Under the pieces are notes generated by a model, which worked only from the letters and a program-made list of their open reading frames with translations, made no database searches and had not been told where the DNA came from. A stretch of 40,621 nucleotides of DNA from the NCBI GenBank assembly GCA_944320965.1, contig CALUJO010000019.1:1-40621 (forward strand), in the 5' to 3' direction. The DNA is from an uncultured Bacteroidaceae bacterium (GTDB taxonomy: Bacteria > Bacteroidota > Bacteroidia > Bacteroidales > Bacteroidaceae). Positions 25,777 through 35,130 of this stretch are shown one piece after another. A program made the position numbers and the translations under genes. Every line of letters starts with the position of its first letter. Position 1 is the stretch's first letter.

Positions 25777-27014
25777 GACATATATATAAAAATATAAAAT
25801 CACTGATGGGGGGATACTCTTCCCCCGTCGTGCGTTTAAAGGGCAAGCAGATGGCTGCGGTCCCCGAGATTGAGAACGCATATCTTATTGTAGAAGACGG
25901 AGTGGTCAAGGATTTCGGCAAAATGGAAGACCTTGATGCCTCTCTGTGCGCCGGAACTGCTGATACTGTGGTTGAGGATTTGACCGGAAAGTATGTTTTC
26001 CCTGCATTTGCCGACTCACATACACACATAGTATATGCCGGCAGTCGTGAGACAGAATACGAAGATAAGATAAGAGGCCTTTCGTATGTTGAAATAGCAA
26101 AGCGCGGAGGCGGTATATTGAATTCTGCCGATTTGCTCCATGTAACGTCGGAAGACGAACTTTATGAAACGGCAATGAAGCGTTTGCATATGTGTGTTGA
26201 AGGCGGTACAGGCGCCATTGAGATTAAGAGCGGTTATGGTCTTTCAACAGAGGACGAATTGAAAATGCTAAGGGTTATCAGACGTATGAAGGAGAATGCA
26301 CCGATTGCTGTCAAAAGCAATTTCCTTGCAGCACACGCATTCCCAAGAAACTATCTTGACAACCACGAAGGATATGTTGACTTGATAGTAAATGAAATGA
26401 TTCCTTTAGTAGCAGGCGAGGGACTTGCCGACTTCATAGATGTGTTCTGTGACGAAGGTTTCTTTACAGTTGAGCAGACTGACAGAATGCTTGAAGCAGG
26501 ATGCCGTTATGGACTCCGCCCGAAAATTCATGCCAACGAGCTGGCTTTGTCCGGAGGGGTGCAGGTTGGTGTCAAATACAATGCACTTTCTGTTGACCAT
26601 CTTGAACATATCGGGCAGGCAGAACGCGATGTTTTGCGCGATAGTGAGACTATGGCAACAGCTTTGCCTGGTGCCGCATTCTTCCTTGGTATGCCATATT
26701 CTCCTGTAAGGGAAATGATTGACGACGGACTTGCCGTTGCTCTTGCTTCCGACTTCAATCCAGGTTCATCACCATCCGCAAGTATGAAGTTTGTGCTTTC
26801 GCTTGCTTCAATAAAGATGAAGCTGACACCTTTCGAGGCATTGAATGCTGCAACCGTTAACGGTGCCTGTGCAATGGGGCTTGGCGGCGAGTATGGTCAG
26901 ATTGTCCGTGGCAAGAAAGCCAATTTCGTAATAACAAAGCCAATGTCATCATTTGCCTATTTCTCTTATGCTTATACGGAGAACCTTATTGACAAGGTAA
27001 TTGTTAACAAATAG
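25773..27014 (+). CDS. hutI: Imidazolonepropionase
   Basis: An amidohydrolase that opens the imidazolone ring to yield N-formimino-L-glutamate. The metal pair His83/His85 is in DSHTHIVYAGSRETEYE. KSGYGLS, AHAFP, DVFCDEGFF, KIHANELALSGG and ALASDFNPGSSP supply the other ligands and substrate contacts, all in family order. Length 413 is usual. Product feeds FtcD, so the operon is complete to glutamate. Confidence 0.95.
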   Translation: MRHIYKNIKSLMGGYSSPVVRLKGKQMAAVPEIENAYLIVEDGVVKDFGKMEDLDASLCAGTADTVVEDLTGKYVFPAFADSHTHIVYAGSRETEYEDKIRGLSYVEIAKRGGGILNSADLLHVTSEDELYETAMKRLHMCVEGGTGAIEIKSGYGLSTEDELKMLRVIRRMKENAPIAVKSNFLAAHAFPRNYLDNHEGYVDLIVNEMIPLVAGEGLADFIDVFCDEGFFTVEQTDRMLEAGCRYGLRPKIHANELALSGGVQVGVKYNALSVDHLEHIGQAERDVLRDSETMATALPGAAFFLGMPYSPVREMIDDGLAVALASDFNPGSSPSASMKFVLSLASIKMKLTPFEALNAATVNGACAMGLGGEYGQIVRGKKANFVITKPMSSFAYFSYAYTENLIDKVIVNK

Positions 27015-27024
27015 AATACTGACA

Positions 27025-27049
27025 AATAGCGGTTATTTTAACCGCTATT
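27025..27049 (+). terminator. Hairpin after hutI
   Basis: Perfect 11-base arms (27025-27035 and 27039-27049, AATAGCGGTTA) with a TTT loop, followed by GTTTAAAAGG. A short weak T-stretch suggests partial termination before the yjbQ-like gene. Confidence 0.6.
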
Positions 27050-27070
27050 GTTTAAAAGGTTAATACAATT

Positions 27071-27481
27071 ATGGTTAGACAGACAGAATTTTCACTTAAA
27101 CCACGTAATAAAGGCTTTCATCTCGTCACTTCCGAGATATTGGGCAATCTGCCCGAATTGCCGGAATATGGGTTGCTTAACCTGTTTATAAAGCACACAA
27201 GTGCCGCGCTGACAATAAATGAAAACGCGGACCCGGATGTGCGTGCCGATATGAAAAGCATATTCGAGCATCTTGTCAGGGAAAGGGAACCTTATTATCG
27301 TCATACCCTTGAGGGAGATGATGATATGCCTGCCCATGCCAATTCAACACTTACGGGAGTCAGTCTGACAATTCCTATAACAAACGGCAAACTGAATCTT
27401 GGTGTATGGCAGGGGATTTATCTGTGCGAGTTCCGTGAATGCGGGGGAGCAAGGAAAATCGTTGCTACAGTAATTGGATAG
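27071..27481 (+). CDS. YjbQ/UPF0047 family protein
   Basis: 136 residues with the family motifs HTSAALTINENADPDV, HANSTLTGVSLTIPI and LGVWQGIYLCEFR. The fold is a small beta-rich trimer with a conserved histidine/acid pocket. Members have been reported with weak thiamine-phosphate synthase activity, but the physiological role is unclear. It lies 56 bases after hutI past a hairpin and 15 bases before the response regulator, so it may be read with both. Confidence 0.88.
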   Translation: MVRQTEFSLKPRNKGFHLVTSEILGNLPELPEYGLLNLFIKHTSAALTINENADPDVRADMKSIFEHLVREREPYYRHTLEGDDDMPAHANSTLTGVSLTIPITNGKLNLGVWQGIYLCEFRECGGARKIVATVIG

Positions 27482-27496
27482 AAAAAGTAAAGTATT

Positions 27497-28174
27497 ATGA
27501 AGATACTTGTAATTGAAGATGACGCTTCATTGCGTAAGATTATAACAGAGGCGCTTGAAGGCGAACGCTTTGTAGTTGAAAGTGCCTCTACTTACAGAGA
27601 TGCATTGATGAAGATAGAGGATTACAGTTATGACTGTATTCTTCTGGATATAATGCTGCCTGACGGCAGCGGACTTGATTTGCTTAAGTATGTAAAGGAA
27701 ATTGGCAAAGATGAAAATGTGATAATCATATCTGCCAAGGACTCAATTGAAGACAAGGTCTTTGGACTTGAAATCGGTGCAGACGACTATCTTGCAAAAC
27801 CGTTTCATATTGCCGAACTTATCGCAAGGATAAGGAGTGTGATACGCCGTAAGAACAATGGCGGAGAGATGAGTGTCAAACTTGGAAACGTGACTATAAT
27901 ACCCGAAAAGTTCCAGACTTTTGTAAACGGAACTCTTATTGAATTGAACCGTAAGGAGTTTGATATTCTTCATTTCTTCCTTAACCGTCCCAATCATCTT
28001 GTAAACAAACAGACTCTTGCCGAGGCTATTTGGGGTGATCATATTGACCAGGTTGACAATTTTGACTTTATCTATGCGCAGATAAAGAACCTTCGCAAGA
28101 AGATGGCAGCAGCCGGTTCTGACGTTGAGATCAAGGCTGTCTATGGAATAGGATACAAGATTGTTGTCCTTTAA
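27497..28174 (+). CDS. OmpR/PhoB-type response regulator
   Basis: A receiver domain (1-115) with acidic pair Asp8/Asp9, phosphorylation site Asp51 (LLDIMLPDGSG), Thr/Ser switch position in ISAKD and Lys101 (KPFH). It is followed by a winged-helix DNA-binding domain (about 130-225) with NRKEFDILHFFL and AVYGIGYKI. It works with the kinase 24 bases downstream. Targets unknown; the hut operon just upstream is one candidate by position only. Confidence 0.93.
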   Translation: MKILVIEDDASLRKIITEALEGERFVVESASTYRDALMKIEDYSYDCILLDIMLPDGSGLDLLKYVKEIGKDENVIIISAKDSIEDKVFGLEIGADDYLAKPFHIAELIARIRSVIRRKNNGGEMSVKLGNVTIIPEKFQTFVNGTLIELNRKEFDILHFFLNRPNHLVNKQTLAEAIWGDHIDQVDNFDFIYAQIKNLRKKMAAAGSDVEIKAVYGIGYKIVVL

Positions 28175-28198
28175 AGAACTCTTTTTTCAGAATAGCTT

Positions 28199-29470
28199 AT
28201 GAAACTGATATACCGTATAGCATTAAGAACACTGCTTGTGCTTTTGCCCATAATGTTTCTTTGGGGAGTATTGTTTTACAAGGCAATGCTTAACGAAGTA
28301 ATGGATGAAATGGATGATAATCTGGAAGACTATTCCGAAGAGATTATACGCCGGGCACTTGCAGGAGATGACTTGCCTGCTGTTTCAAACGGTTCGAACA
28401 ACCAGTATTTTCTTATGCCCATTGAAGAGGATGTGGCAAAGGCAATACCCGAAATAGCATATAAGGACTCGATGCTATATATAATTGACAAGAGAGAAAA
28501 AGAGCCGGCACGCATACTCGAAACTGTTTTCGTTAATGATTTAGGTCAGAAATATCTGCTTCATGTAGCTACTCCGAGCATAGACCGTTTTGACCTTATG
28601 CAGTCAATCTTTTACTGGATTGTTATTCTTTATGCGCTGCTGTTCATTACTGTCGTGATGGCAAATATGTTTGTGTTTTATCGTAGTTTGCGACCATTAT
28701 ACAAGCTTTTGAATTGGCTTGACAGCTATAAGGTCGGAAAGAGCAACAAACCGCTTGTAAATTCCACTGCTATTCCCGAGTTTCGTAAACTGAATGAGGC
28801 TGTAATGAAGAATACCCAGCTTCATGAGTCGTATAATGAAATGCAGAAACAGTTTATCGGTAATGCGTCACATGAAATGCAGACACCGGTTGCAATCTGC
28901 ATGAACCGTCTTGAAATGGTAATGGAGGACGAAAATCTTTCGGAAAAGAATATGGAACAGCTGGGAGAAATATATTCTTCTCTGATGCATTTGTCAAAAC
29001 TGAACAAGTCCTTGCTGCTGATGACGCGTATAGAAAGCGGTCAGTATGCCGATGTTGCTGATGTCTCCTTTGCTCCTATTGTAGAAAAATATATTGAAAA
29101 CCTTGGAGAAGTGTATTCATATATGGATGTATCGCTTGAATATCTCAAGGATGCTGATTTCAAAAAGGAGATGAGTGTCACACTTGCCGAACTGCTTGTT
29201 ACCAATTTGTTGAAAAACGCCTATGTACATAATGTCACAGGCGGAAGGATTAAAGTGAAACTTTCCGATTCAGAACTTGTAGTGTCAAACAGCGGAAATG
29301 CGGAACCTCTTGATTCGGAAAGAATCTTTTCACGTTTTTATCAGGGAAGCAAGAAGGAAGGCTCTACAGGTCTTGGACTTTCCATAACAAATCAGATATG
29401 CAAGGTTTCCGGCCTGACTGTATCCTATCTGTTTGTTGACGGGATGCATACGTTTGTTGTGAAGAAGTGA
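28199..29470 (+). CDS. Sensor histidine kinase
   Basis: Two membrane helices (about 8-28 and 136-160) enclose a periplasmic sensing domain of about 110 residues. The dimerisation domain has the phospho-acceptor His225 in NASHEMQTP, and the ATPase part has the N box LLVTNLLKNAYVHN and G box GSTGLGLSITNQI. The first-helix mRNA starts close behind the regulator, so they are a pair. The signal cannot be read from the sequence. Confidence 0.93.
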   Translation: MKLIYRIALRTLLVLLPIMFLWGVLFYKAMLNEVMDEMDDNLEDYSEEIIRRALAGDDLPAVSNGSNNQYFLMPIEEDVAKAIPEIAYKDSMLYIIDKREKEPARILETVFVNDLGQKYLLHVATPSIDRFDLMQSIFYWIVILYALLFITVVMANMFVFYRSLRPLYKLLNWLDSYKVGKSNKPLVNSTAIPEFRKLNEAVMKNTQLHESYNEMQKQFIGNASHEMQTPVAICMNRLEMVMEDENLSEKNMEQLGEIYSSLMHLSKLNKSLLLMTRIESGQYADVADVSFAPIVEKYIENLGEVYSYMDVSLEYLKDADFKKEMSVTLAELLVTNLLKNAYVHNVTGGRIKVKLSDSELVVSNSGNAEPLDSERIFSRFYQGSKKEGSTGLGLSITNQICKVSGLTVSYLFVDGMHTFVVKK

Positions 29471-29571
29471 TTTTGGATGGTTTCAGAATCAAAGTATTGC
29501 CTTGCATTGTTTTATACGGTTCATCCTGACAGAAAAATTATACAATTTTAGTTTTATATAATATACTTTTT

Positions 29572-29624
29572 TATCTTTGTAACTGGTTTGAATTGAAAGT
29601 GTAGGAATAATCCATATATGGATT
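29572..29624 (+). promoter_or_regulatory. -7 element and perfect palindrome before the helicase gene
   Basis: TATCTTTG at 29572-29579 matches the -7 consensus; the -33 is weak. A perfect 16-base palindrome, AATCCATA joined to TATGGATT, is at 29609-29624, between promoter and the ATG at 29645. It would lie in the leader and may be an operator. Confidence 0.45.
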
Positions 29625-29644
29625 CAAGACACAGATAGAAGTAT

Positions 29645-32600
29645 ATGTCAATATGGAACAGACTTTTTGGAATTAAAAGTACCGATGATAGGGATAAAGA
29701 CAAAGTCACCGGTAATGATTTCGTATCTGTTTCCAGAAATCCCTCCCATTATACAATTGTAGATGTTGAAGTCGGAATTAATGATGACAAGATTCATGAC
29801 ATAGGTGCGGTACGTTATGACGGAGCCGTATTCCATAAGGCTTCAAAAAATGAATTGTTTGATTTTCTAAGTGATACTGATTATGTGTGTGGGCACAATA
29901 TAATCCATCATGATGCAAAGTATCTGTTTGGAAATGAAGAATGCCAGTGGGTGCTTGTCGATACGCTTTACATGTCGCCTTTATTGTTCCCCGAGCGTCC
30001 TTATCATAATCTTGTCAAAGATGACAAACTTGTCAGTGATCAGGTTAACAATCCTGTAAATGATTGTGAGAAGGCAAACGACCTGTTGCAGGACGAAATT
30101 GCATACTGGAATCTGTTGCCTGAAGAGAAACGCAAGATATTTGCATCATTGCTTAGAGGCAAAAAAGAATTTGAAGGTTTCCTTTCCTTGGTTCGTGCGG
30201 AATATTTAAGGAAGGAACTATCCGACTATATAAGGAGCTATTATAAAGGAAAGATATGCATGAATGCTGATGTTGACATGATGATAGAACATTATCCGTG
30301 TGAACTGGCATATGCTTTGGCTCTTATTGATACTACTGACCATCGTTCAATCACTCCTGCCTGGGTACTCCGCAATTACCCGGATGTGGATTTTGTAATG
30401 AAATTGCTCCGGGATACTGCATGCAATGGCGGGTGTCCGTATTGTGATACCCAACTTGATGTTCATCGTAGCCTGAAAGCCTATTTCGGTTATGACCAGT
30501 TCCGTACTTATGAGGGAGAGCCATTGCAGGAACTTGCGGCAAAGGCGGCGGTTAAAGGGAAATCATTGTTGGCTATTTTCCCTACCGGCGGCGGAAAATC
30601 CATAACATTCCAGTTGCCTGCACTTATGGCAGGTAATTCTGTTCACGGACTTACTGTGGTTATTTCTCCACTGCAATCACTGATGAAAGACCAGGTCGAT
30701 AATCTGAGCGACAGGGGGATTACTGATGCTGTTACGATTAATGGCATGTTAGACCCGATTTCCAGAGCGCTGTCCATACAGAGGGTTTTGGAGGGGGAGG
30801 CTTCATTGCTTTACATATCTCCCGAAATGCTCCGTTCAAAGACAATTGAGAAAATACTTTTGGCGAGAAATGTTGTACGTTTTGTGATAGACGAGGCCCA
30901 TTGTTTCTCTTCATGGGGGCAGGATTTCAGAGTTGACTATTTGTATATAGGAAAGTTTATAAAAGAATATCAGATAAAGAAGAAGTGCAGGAATACAATA
31001 CCTGTATCATGCTTTACGGCTACTGCCAAACAGAAAGTTGTTCAGGATATTTGTGATTATTTCAAACAGACTCTTGATTTGGATTTGGAACTGTTTACTT
31101 CCAAGGCTGCGAGAACCAATCTGCATTATTCTGTTATACATGCAGAAACGGATTCTGACAAATATATGAAGCTGAGAGAGCTTGTTTCTGAATCCGACTG
31201 TCCGACAATTGTATATGTTTCGCGTACCAGACGCTCAAAAGAACTGGCGGAAAAATTAACCCGAGACGGCTACAAGGCATTATGCTATAATGGAAAAATG
31301 GATTCTGATGAGAAGATTGCCAATCAGGAAGCATTTATGAATGACAGAGTACGTATCATTGTGGCAACTTCTGCTTTCGGTATGGGGGTTGACAAGAAAG
31401 ATGTCGGACTTGTTGTTCATTATGATATATCAGACTCTTTGGAGAATTATGTCCAGGAAGCCGGAAGAGCAGGGCGTGACCCTAACCTCGAAGCCCGTTG
31501 CTATGTCCTTTATTGCGATAATGACCTGGACAAGCATTTTATTCTTCTCAATCAGACCAAACTTAGTATAAGCGAAATACAGCAGGTATGGAAGGCTGTC
31601 AAGGATCTTACCAAAAAAAGAAATAGAGTATGTTGCTCTGCTCTTGAAATTGCCCGTCAGGCTGGTTGGGACGATTCTGTTTCTGATATAGAAACCCGTG
31701 TAAGAACAGCTTTGGCAACATTGGAGCAGACTGGGTATATCGTAAGAGGAAACAATGTCCCTCATGTTTATGCAACCGGAATTACTGTAAAGAATATGGA
31801 AGAAGCCAAGAAACGAATAACGGCTTCAATCTTTTTTGACAGCGATGACAAGGAAAAAGCTGTGAGGGTAATAAAGTCACTTATTTCACAAAAGTACGTT
31901 GCAAAAGCACATGATTCAGATGCAGAATCAAGAATTGATTATTTGGCTGATATATTGGGATTAAGCAAAAGAGAGGTTCTTTCTGTTGTTGACCGTATGC
32001 GTCAGGAAGGTATTCTTGCAGACAGCAGGGATATTTCAGCTTATCTTATGGATGCCGGTGATTCGCAAAAGAAGTCTATAAGTATGCTTGATCGTTTTGC
32101 CAGACTGGAAGAGTATATACTTAACCACATTCCCGACAATTCGTTGCGCATATCATGCAAGCAGCTTAATGAAAATGCTGTGAACGACGGTATAAATACT
32201 TCAAGGGAAAAGGATATCCGTACTTTGCTTTATTTCTTGACTATAAAGGGATATACACGTAAAAAAGAAGATTCTGTACATAATATAGAGCTTAGCAGAG
32301 TAACTGACATTGAAACAACTATCAGCCGTTTTGAAAAGAGAATGGAGATAAGCCGTTTTGCTATTGACTGGCTTTACGGTATTGCTGCCGAGTATGAACG
32401 GACTGGTTCTGGAAAAACATCCGTACAGTTCTCTGTCGTAGAGCTTTACAACCAGATAAAGTCGGGCAACAATACGCTTTTCACAAAGCTTGACAATCTG
32501 CAGCTTGAAGATATTGAAGAGGCATTGCTTTATCTTTCAAAGATAGGTGTTCTGAAACTTGAAGGCGGTTTCCTTGTCCTTTACAATGCAATGGATATAA

Positions 32601-34525
32601 AGCGTCTGAAAGACAATAAGGCAAGATACCGTCAGGATGATTACAGAATGCTGAATGAATTCTATAAACAGAAAATCCAGCAGGTGCACATCGTGGGCGA
32701 GTATGCCAATCTGATGGTAAAAGACTATAATGCTGCTTTGAAATATGTTCAGGACTATTTCCAGATGGATTACAGGAAGTTTATCCTTAAATATTTCAAG
32801 GGTGAGAGAGTCGGCGAGATACAACGCAACCTGACTCCTGAAAAATATGAACAGCTGTTCGGGCAGTTGTCAAAACGACAGATGGAAATTGTTTCAGACA
32901 AGGAATCAAGATGTATTGTTGTAGCCGCAGGTCCTGGCAGCGGCAAGACCAAAGTGCTTGTACATAAGCTTGCTTCATTGCTTTTGCTTGAGGATGTCAA
33001 ACACGAACAGCTGCTGATGCTTACTTTTTCAAGGCAGGCAGCAACGGAATTCAAACAGCGGTTGATGGAACTTATCGGTAATGCGGCGCATTTTGTTGAG
33101 ATTAAGACATTCCATTCCTATTGTTTTGACCTTCTTGGAAGAATAGGAAACCTTGAAGAGGCAAAGAATGTTGTGGCTAAGGCTGCCGAGATGATTGACC
33201 TTGGAGAAGTGGAACCTAACAGAATAGGGAAGACTGTTCTTGTAATTGATGAGGCTCAGGATATGGGAGCCGATGAGTATGCGCTTGTAAAAGCTTTGAT
33301 GGACAGAAACGAAGAAATGCGTGTCATTGCGGTTGGTGATGATGACCAGAACATTTATGAATTTCGTGGTTCCGATTCTGGTTATATGTATCAGCTTGCT
33401 CAAAGGCAGGATAGCGTATTTATCGAGATGACAGAAAACTACAGGAGTTCACGTCATGTAATAACTTTTGCAAACGAGTTTGTCAAGACAATTAACCGTA
33501 GGATGAAGAGTTCGCCTATCATTCCGATGCGGAAAGAAAACGGATTTGTCAGCGTTACAAGGCATATGTCCAAATATATGTACCTGTCTATTGTAAACGA
33601 ACTGCTTCATAATTCGGACGAAGGGACTTCATGTATTTTGACCATGACAAATGAGGAAGCTGTAATTATTGTAGCGCTTCTGAAAAGATATGGTGTAAAC
33701 TGTAAGCTTATACAGTCTATGGACGGACTTAGATTCTGTAACTTGGCAGAAATCAGATTCTTCCAGAAATATCTTGGCAAGCGTATAGAAAGTCCGCTTA
33801 TTCCTGATGAGTTGTGGGAGGAAGCTAAGACTGCTACATATTCTTATTATGACAAAAGTCAAAGTATTGTTTATATAAAGCGTTGTATTGAATTGTTTGA
33901 AGAAACAAACAAAAAGAAATATTATACCGATTTTAGGGAATTTGTTTTTGAATCTTCTTTAGAAGACTTTTGTGATGTTTCGGGTACAGATGTAGTCGTT
34001 TCTACAATACATAAGGCAAAAGGCCGTGAGTTTGACAATGTTTTTATGCTTATATCCGACAACTATTCAAAGGATGTGAATCTGATGCGCAGACTGTATG
34101 TCGGCATTACGCGTGCCAAAAACAGACTTTTTGTTCATACAAACGGAGATTGCTTTAATCTTAATAGTGCGGATAGTTTTAAGGTAGATAGGAATGAGTA
34201 TCTGATGCCTGGTGAAATTGTTTTGCAATTGTCACATAGGGACGTTAACCTGGGATTTTTCAAGGACTTGAAGCGTGAAATACTGGCATTGAGGTCGGGA
34301 GATCCTTTGTCTTATGATAATTATATGCTGTATGACCCTATGAACCAAAAGGCAGTTGCCAAATTGTCTCAGAATATGCAGACTGTACTTGCTGAATGGG
34401 ACGAAAAAGGGTATAAGGTGAAATCTGCTTCTGTTCGTTTTATTGTAGCATGGAAACCTAAGGATGCTCCAAAGGAGGAATCTGAAACAGCGGTTTTACT
34501 TGCTGATCTTGTACTTTCTGTTTAA
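29645..34525 (+). CDS. Exonuclease-RecQ-UvrD triple-domain helicase
   Basis: 1626 residues with three enzyme modules. First, a DnaQ-like 3'-5' exonuclease region (about 34-150): VDVEVG (Asp40, Glu42), GHNIIHHD (Asp90) and an acidic last motif near Asp146, so the site looks largely intact. A CPYC with an earlier Cys (260-267) may bind zinc. Second, a RecQ helicase (about 290-690): Walker A TGGGKS, DEAH at 416-419, QEAGRAGRD, then a winged-helix-like part. Third, a UvrD/PcrA helicase (about 1075-1560): GPGSGKT (1096-1102), IDEAQD (1201-1206), GDDDQNIYEFRG, STIHKAKGREFD and GITRAKNRLF. It should unwind and trim DNA in repair, recombination or defence. Role unknown; possibly lineage-specific. Confidence 0.9.
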   Translation: MSIWNRLFGIKSTDDRDKDKVTGNDFVSVSRNPSHYTIVDVEVGINDDKIHDIGAVRYDGAVFHKASKNELFDFLSDTDYVCGHNIIHHDAKYLFGNEECQWVLVDTLYMSPLLFPERPYHNLVKDDKLVSDQVNNPVNDCEKANDLLQDEIAYWNLLPEEKRKIFASLLRGKKEFEGFLSLVRAEYLRKELSDYIRSYYKGKICMNADVDMMIEHYPCELAYALALIDTTDHRSITPAWVLRNYPDVDFVMKLLRDTACNGGCPYCDTQLDVHRSLKAYFGYDQFRTYEGEPLQELAAKAAVKGKSLLAIFPTGGGKSITFQLPALMAGNSVHGLTVVISPLQSLMKDQVDNLSDRGITDAVTINGMLDPISRALSIQRVLEGEASLLYISPEMLRSKTIEKILLARNVVRFVIDEAHCFSSWGQDFRVDYLYIGKFIKEYQIKKKCRNTIPVSCFTATAKQKVVQDICDYFKQTLDLDLELFTSKAARTNLHYSVIHAETDSDKYMKLRELVSESDCPTIVYVSRTRRSKELAEKLTRDGYKALCYNGKMDSDEKIANQEAFMNDRVRIIVATSAFGMGVDKKDVGLVVHYDISDSLENYVQEAGRAGRDPNLEARCYVLYCDNDLDKHFILLNQTKLSISEIQQVWKAVKDLTKKRNRVCCSALEIARQAGWDDSVSDIETRVRTALATLEQTGYIVRGNNVPHVYATGITVKNMEEAKKRITASIFFDSDDKEKAVRVIKSLISQKYVAKAHDSDAESRIDYLADILGLSKREVLSVVDRMRQEGILADSRDISAYLMDAGDSQKKSISMLDRFARLEEYILNHIPDNSLRISCKQLNENAVNDGINTSREKDIRTLLYFLTIKGYTRKKEDSVHNIELSRVTDIETTISRFEKRMEISRFAIDWLYGIAAEYERTGSGKTSVQFSVVELYNQIKSGNNTLFTKLDNLQLEDIEEALLYLSKIGVLKLEGGFLVLYNAMDIKRLKDNKARYRQDDYRMLNEFYKQKIQQVHIVGEYANLMVKDYNAALKYVQDYFQMDYRKFILKYFKGERVGEIQRNLTPEKYEQLFGQLSKRQMEIVSDKESRCIVVAAGPGSGKTKVLVHKLASLLLLEDVKHEQLLMLTFSRQAATEFKQRLMELIGNAAHFVEIKTFHSYCFDLLGRIGNLEEAKNVVAKAAEMIDLGEVEPNRIGKTVLVIDEAQDMGADEYALVKALMDRNEEMRVIAVGDDDQNIYEFRGSDSGYMYQLAQRQDSVFIEMTENYRSSRHVITFANEFVKTINRRMKSSPIIPMRKENGFVSVTRHMSKYMYLSIVNELLHNSDEGTSCILTMTNEEAVIIVALLKRYGVNCKLIQSMDGLRFCNLAEIRFFQKYLGKRIESPLIPDELWEEAKTATYSYYDKSQSIVYIKRCIELFEETNKKKYYTDFREFVFESSLEDFCDVSGTDVVVSTIHKAKGREFDNVFMLISDNYSKDVNLMRRLYVGITRAKNRLFVHTNGDCFNLNSADSFKVDRNEYLMPGEIVLQLSHRDVNLGFFKDLKREILALRSGDPLSYDNYMLYDPMNQKAVAKLSQNMQTVLAEWDEKGYKVKSASVRFIVAWKPKDAPKEESETAVLLADLVLSV

Positions 34526-34616
34526 TAGTTTATTCGTTTTTCATGAAATAATCATTTCCTAGGCTTTCTCCAAAAACATAGGACCTTTTCCTCAAAAATA
34601 TACAATGTTTTGAGCC

Positions 34617-34680
34617 AAAACGTTTAAGGTTTTCTGCAAAAACTTCCTGCCTTTTCGGGCATTTATGTACGCATGTTTTT
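34617..34680. repeat. Intergenic repeat, copy 2
   Basis: AAAACGTTTAAGGTTTT (34617-34633) differs from copy 1 by one base. CCTGCCTTTT follows, and ATGTACGC with two bases and GTTTTT ends it (34665-34680). Confidence 0.6.
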
Positions 34681-34816
34681 TGTTTGTGAGGGAAGATTGT
34701 GCCATGCAGTATATAAAAGTATGGTTTGCATGAATATTTTTTCCTGCTGTTTCTTTTCTTGTCTGTATCATAAACCTGTTGCTGTTATTCTGTTTTTATT
34801 GATTTTTCGATAAAAA

Positions 34817-34848
34817 TTTGGAATATCTGTATTTACTTCATATATTTG
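34817..34848 (+). promoter_or_regulatory. Promoter of the CbxX-type AAA+ gene
   Basis: TTTG at 34817-34820, a 20-base spacer and TATATTTG at 34841-34848. This is the best consensus match in the window. A second -7-like TAATTTTG is at 34876-34883. Confidence 0.65.
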
Positions 34849-35130
34849 CTGCAGATGTGGAAGTTTGCCACGTTTTAATTTTGCGAAAACATAAACAACA
34901 AAAATGTCCAAGATGCTAAACAGCAGGTTTATGGTTTAAAAAATCATTGATTAAACTATTAGTCTTAACAGTTACAAAATGTTGTGACAGGGAATGCTGT
35001 GCTCTTTGACATTCTGGCTCATACCTGTGGTTTCGAATGGGAAATCCGGGTTCTTTTCATTTCGTTTCCGTTGCGGGAACGGGATTTATTTCTTCAAAAA
35101 AATTATTATTCACTCTAAAATTTGTTGTTT

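Larger units (their letters stand above)
34526..35130 (+). promoter_or_regulatory. Non-coding stretch: intergenic repeat, promoter and long leader of AAA+ gene
   Basis: No gene is supported here. It holds the second copy of the intergenic repeat (34617-34680), a hairpin CTCAAAA/TTTTGAG at 34591-34614, and a promoter at 34817-34848: TTTG, 20 bases, TATATTTG. The leader from about 34855 to the ATG at 35131 is about 275 bases and includes an 11-codon frame (34904-34939) that could be a leader peptide. Confidence 0.5.
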
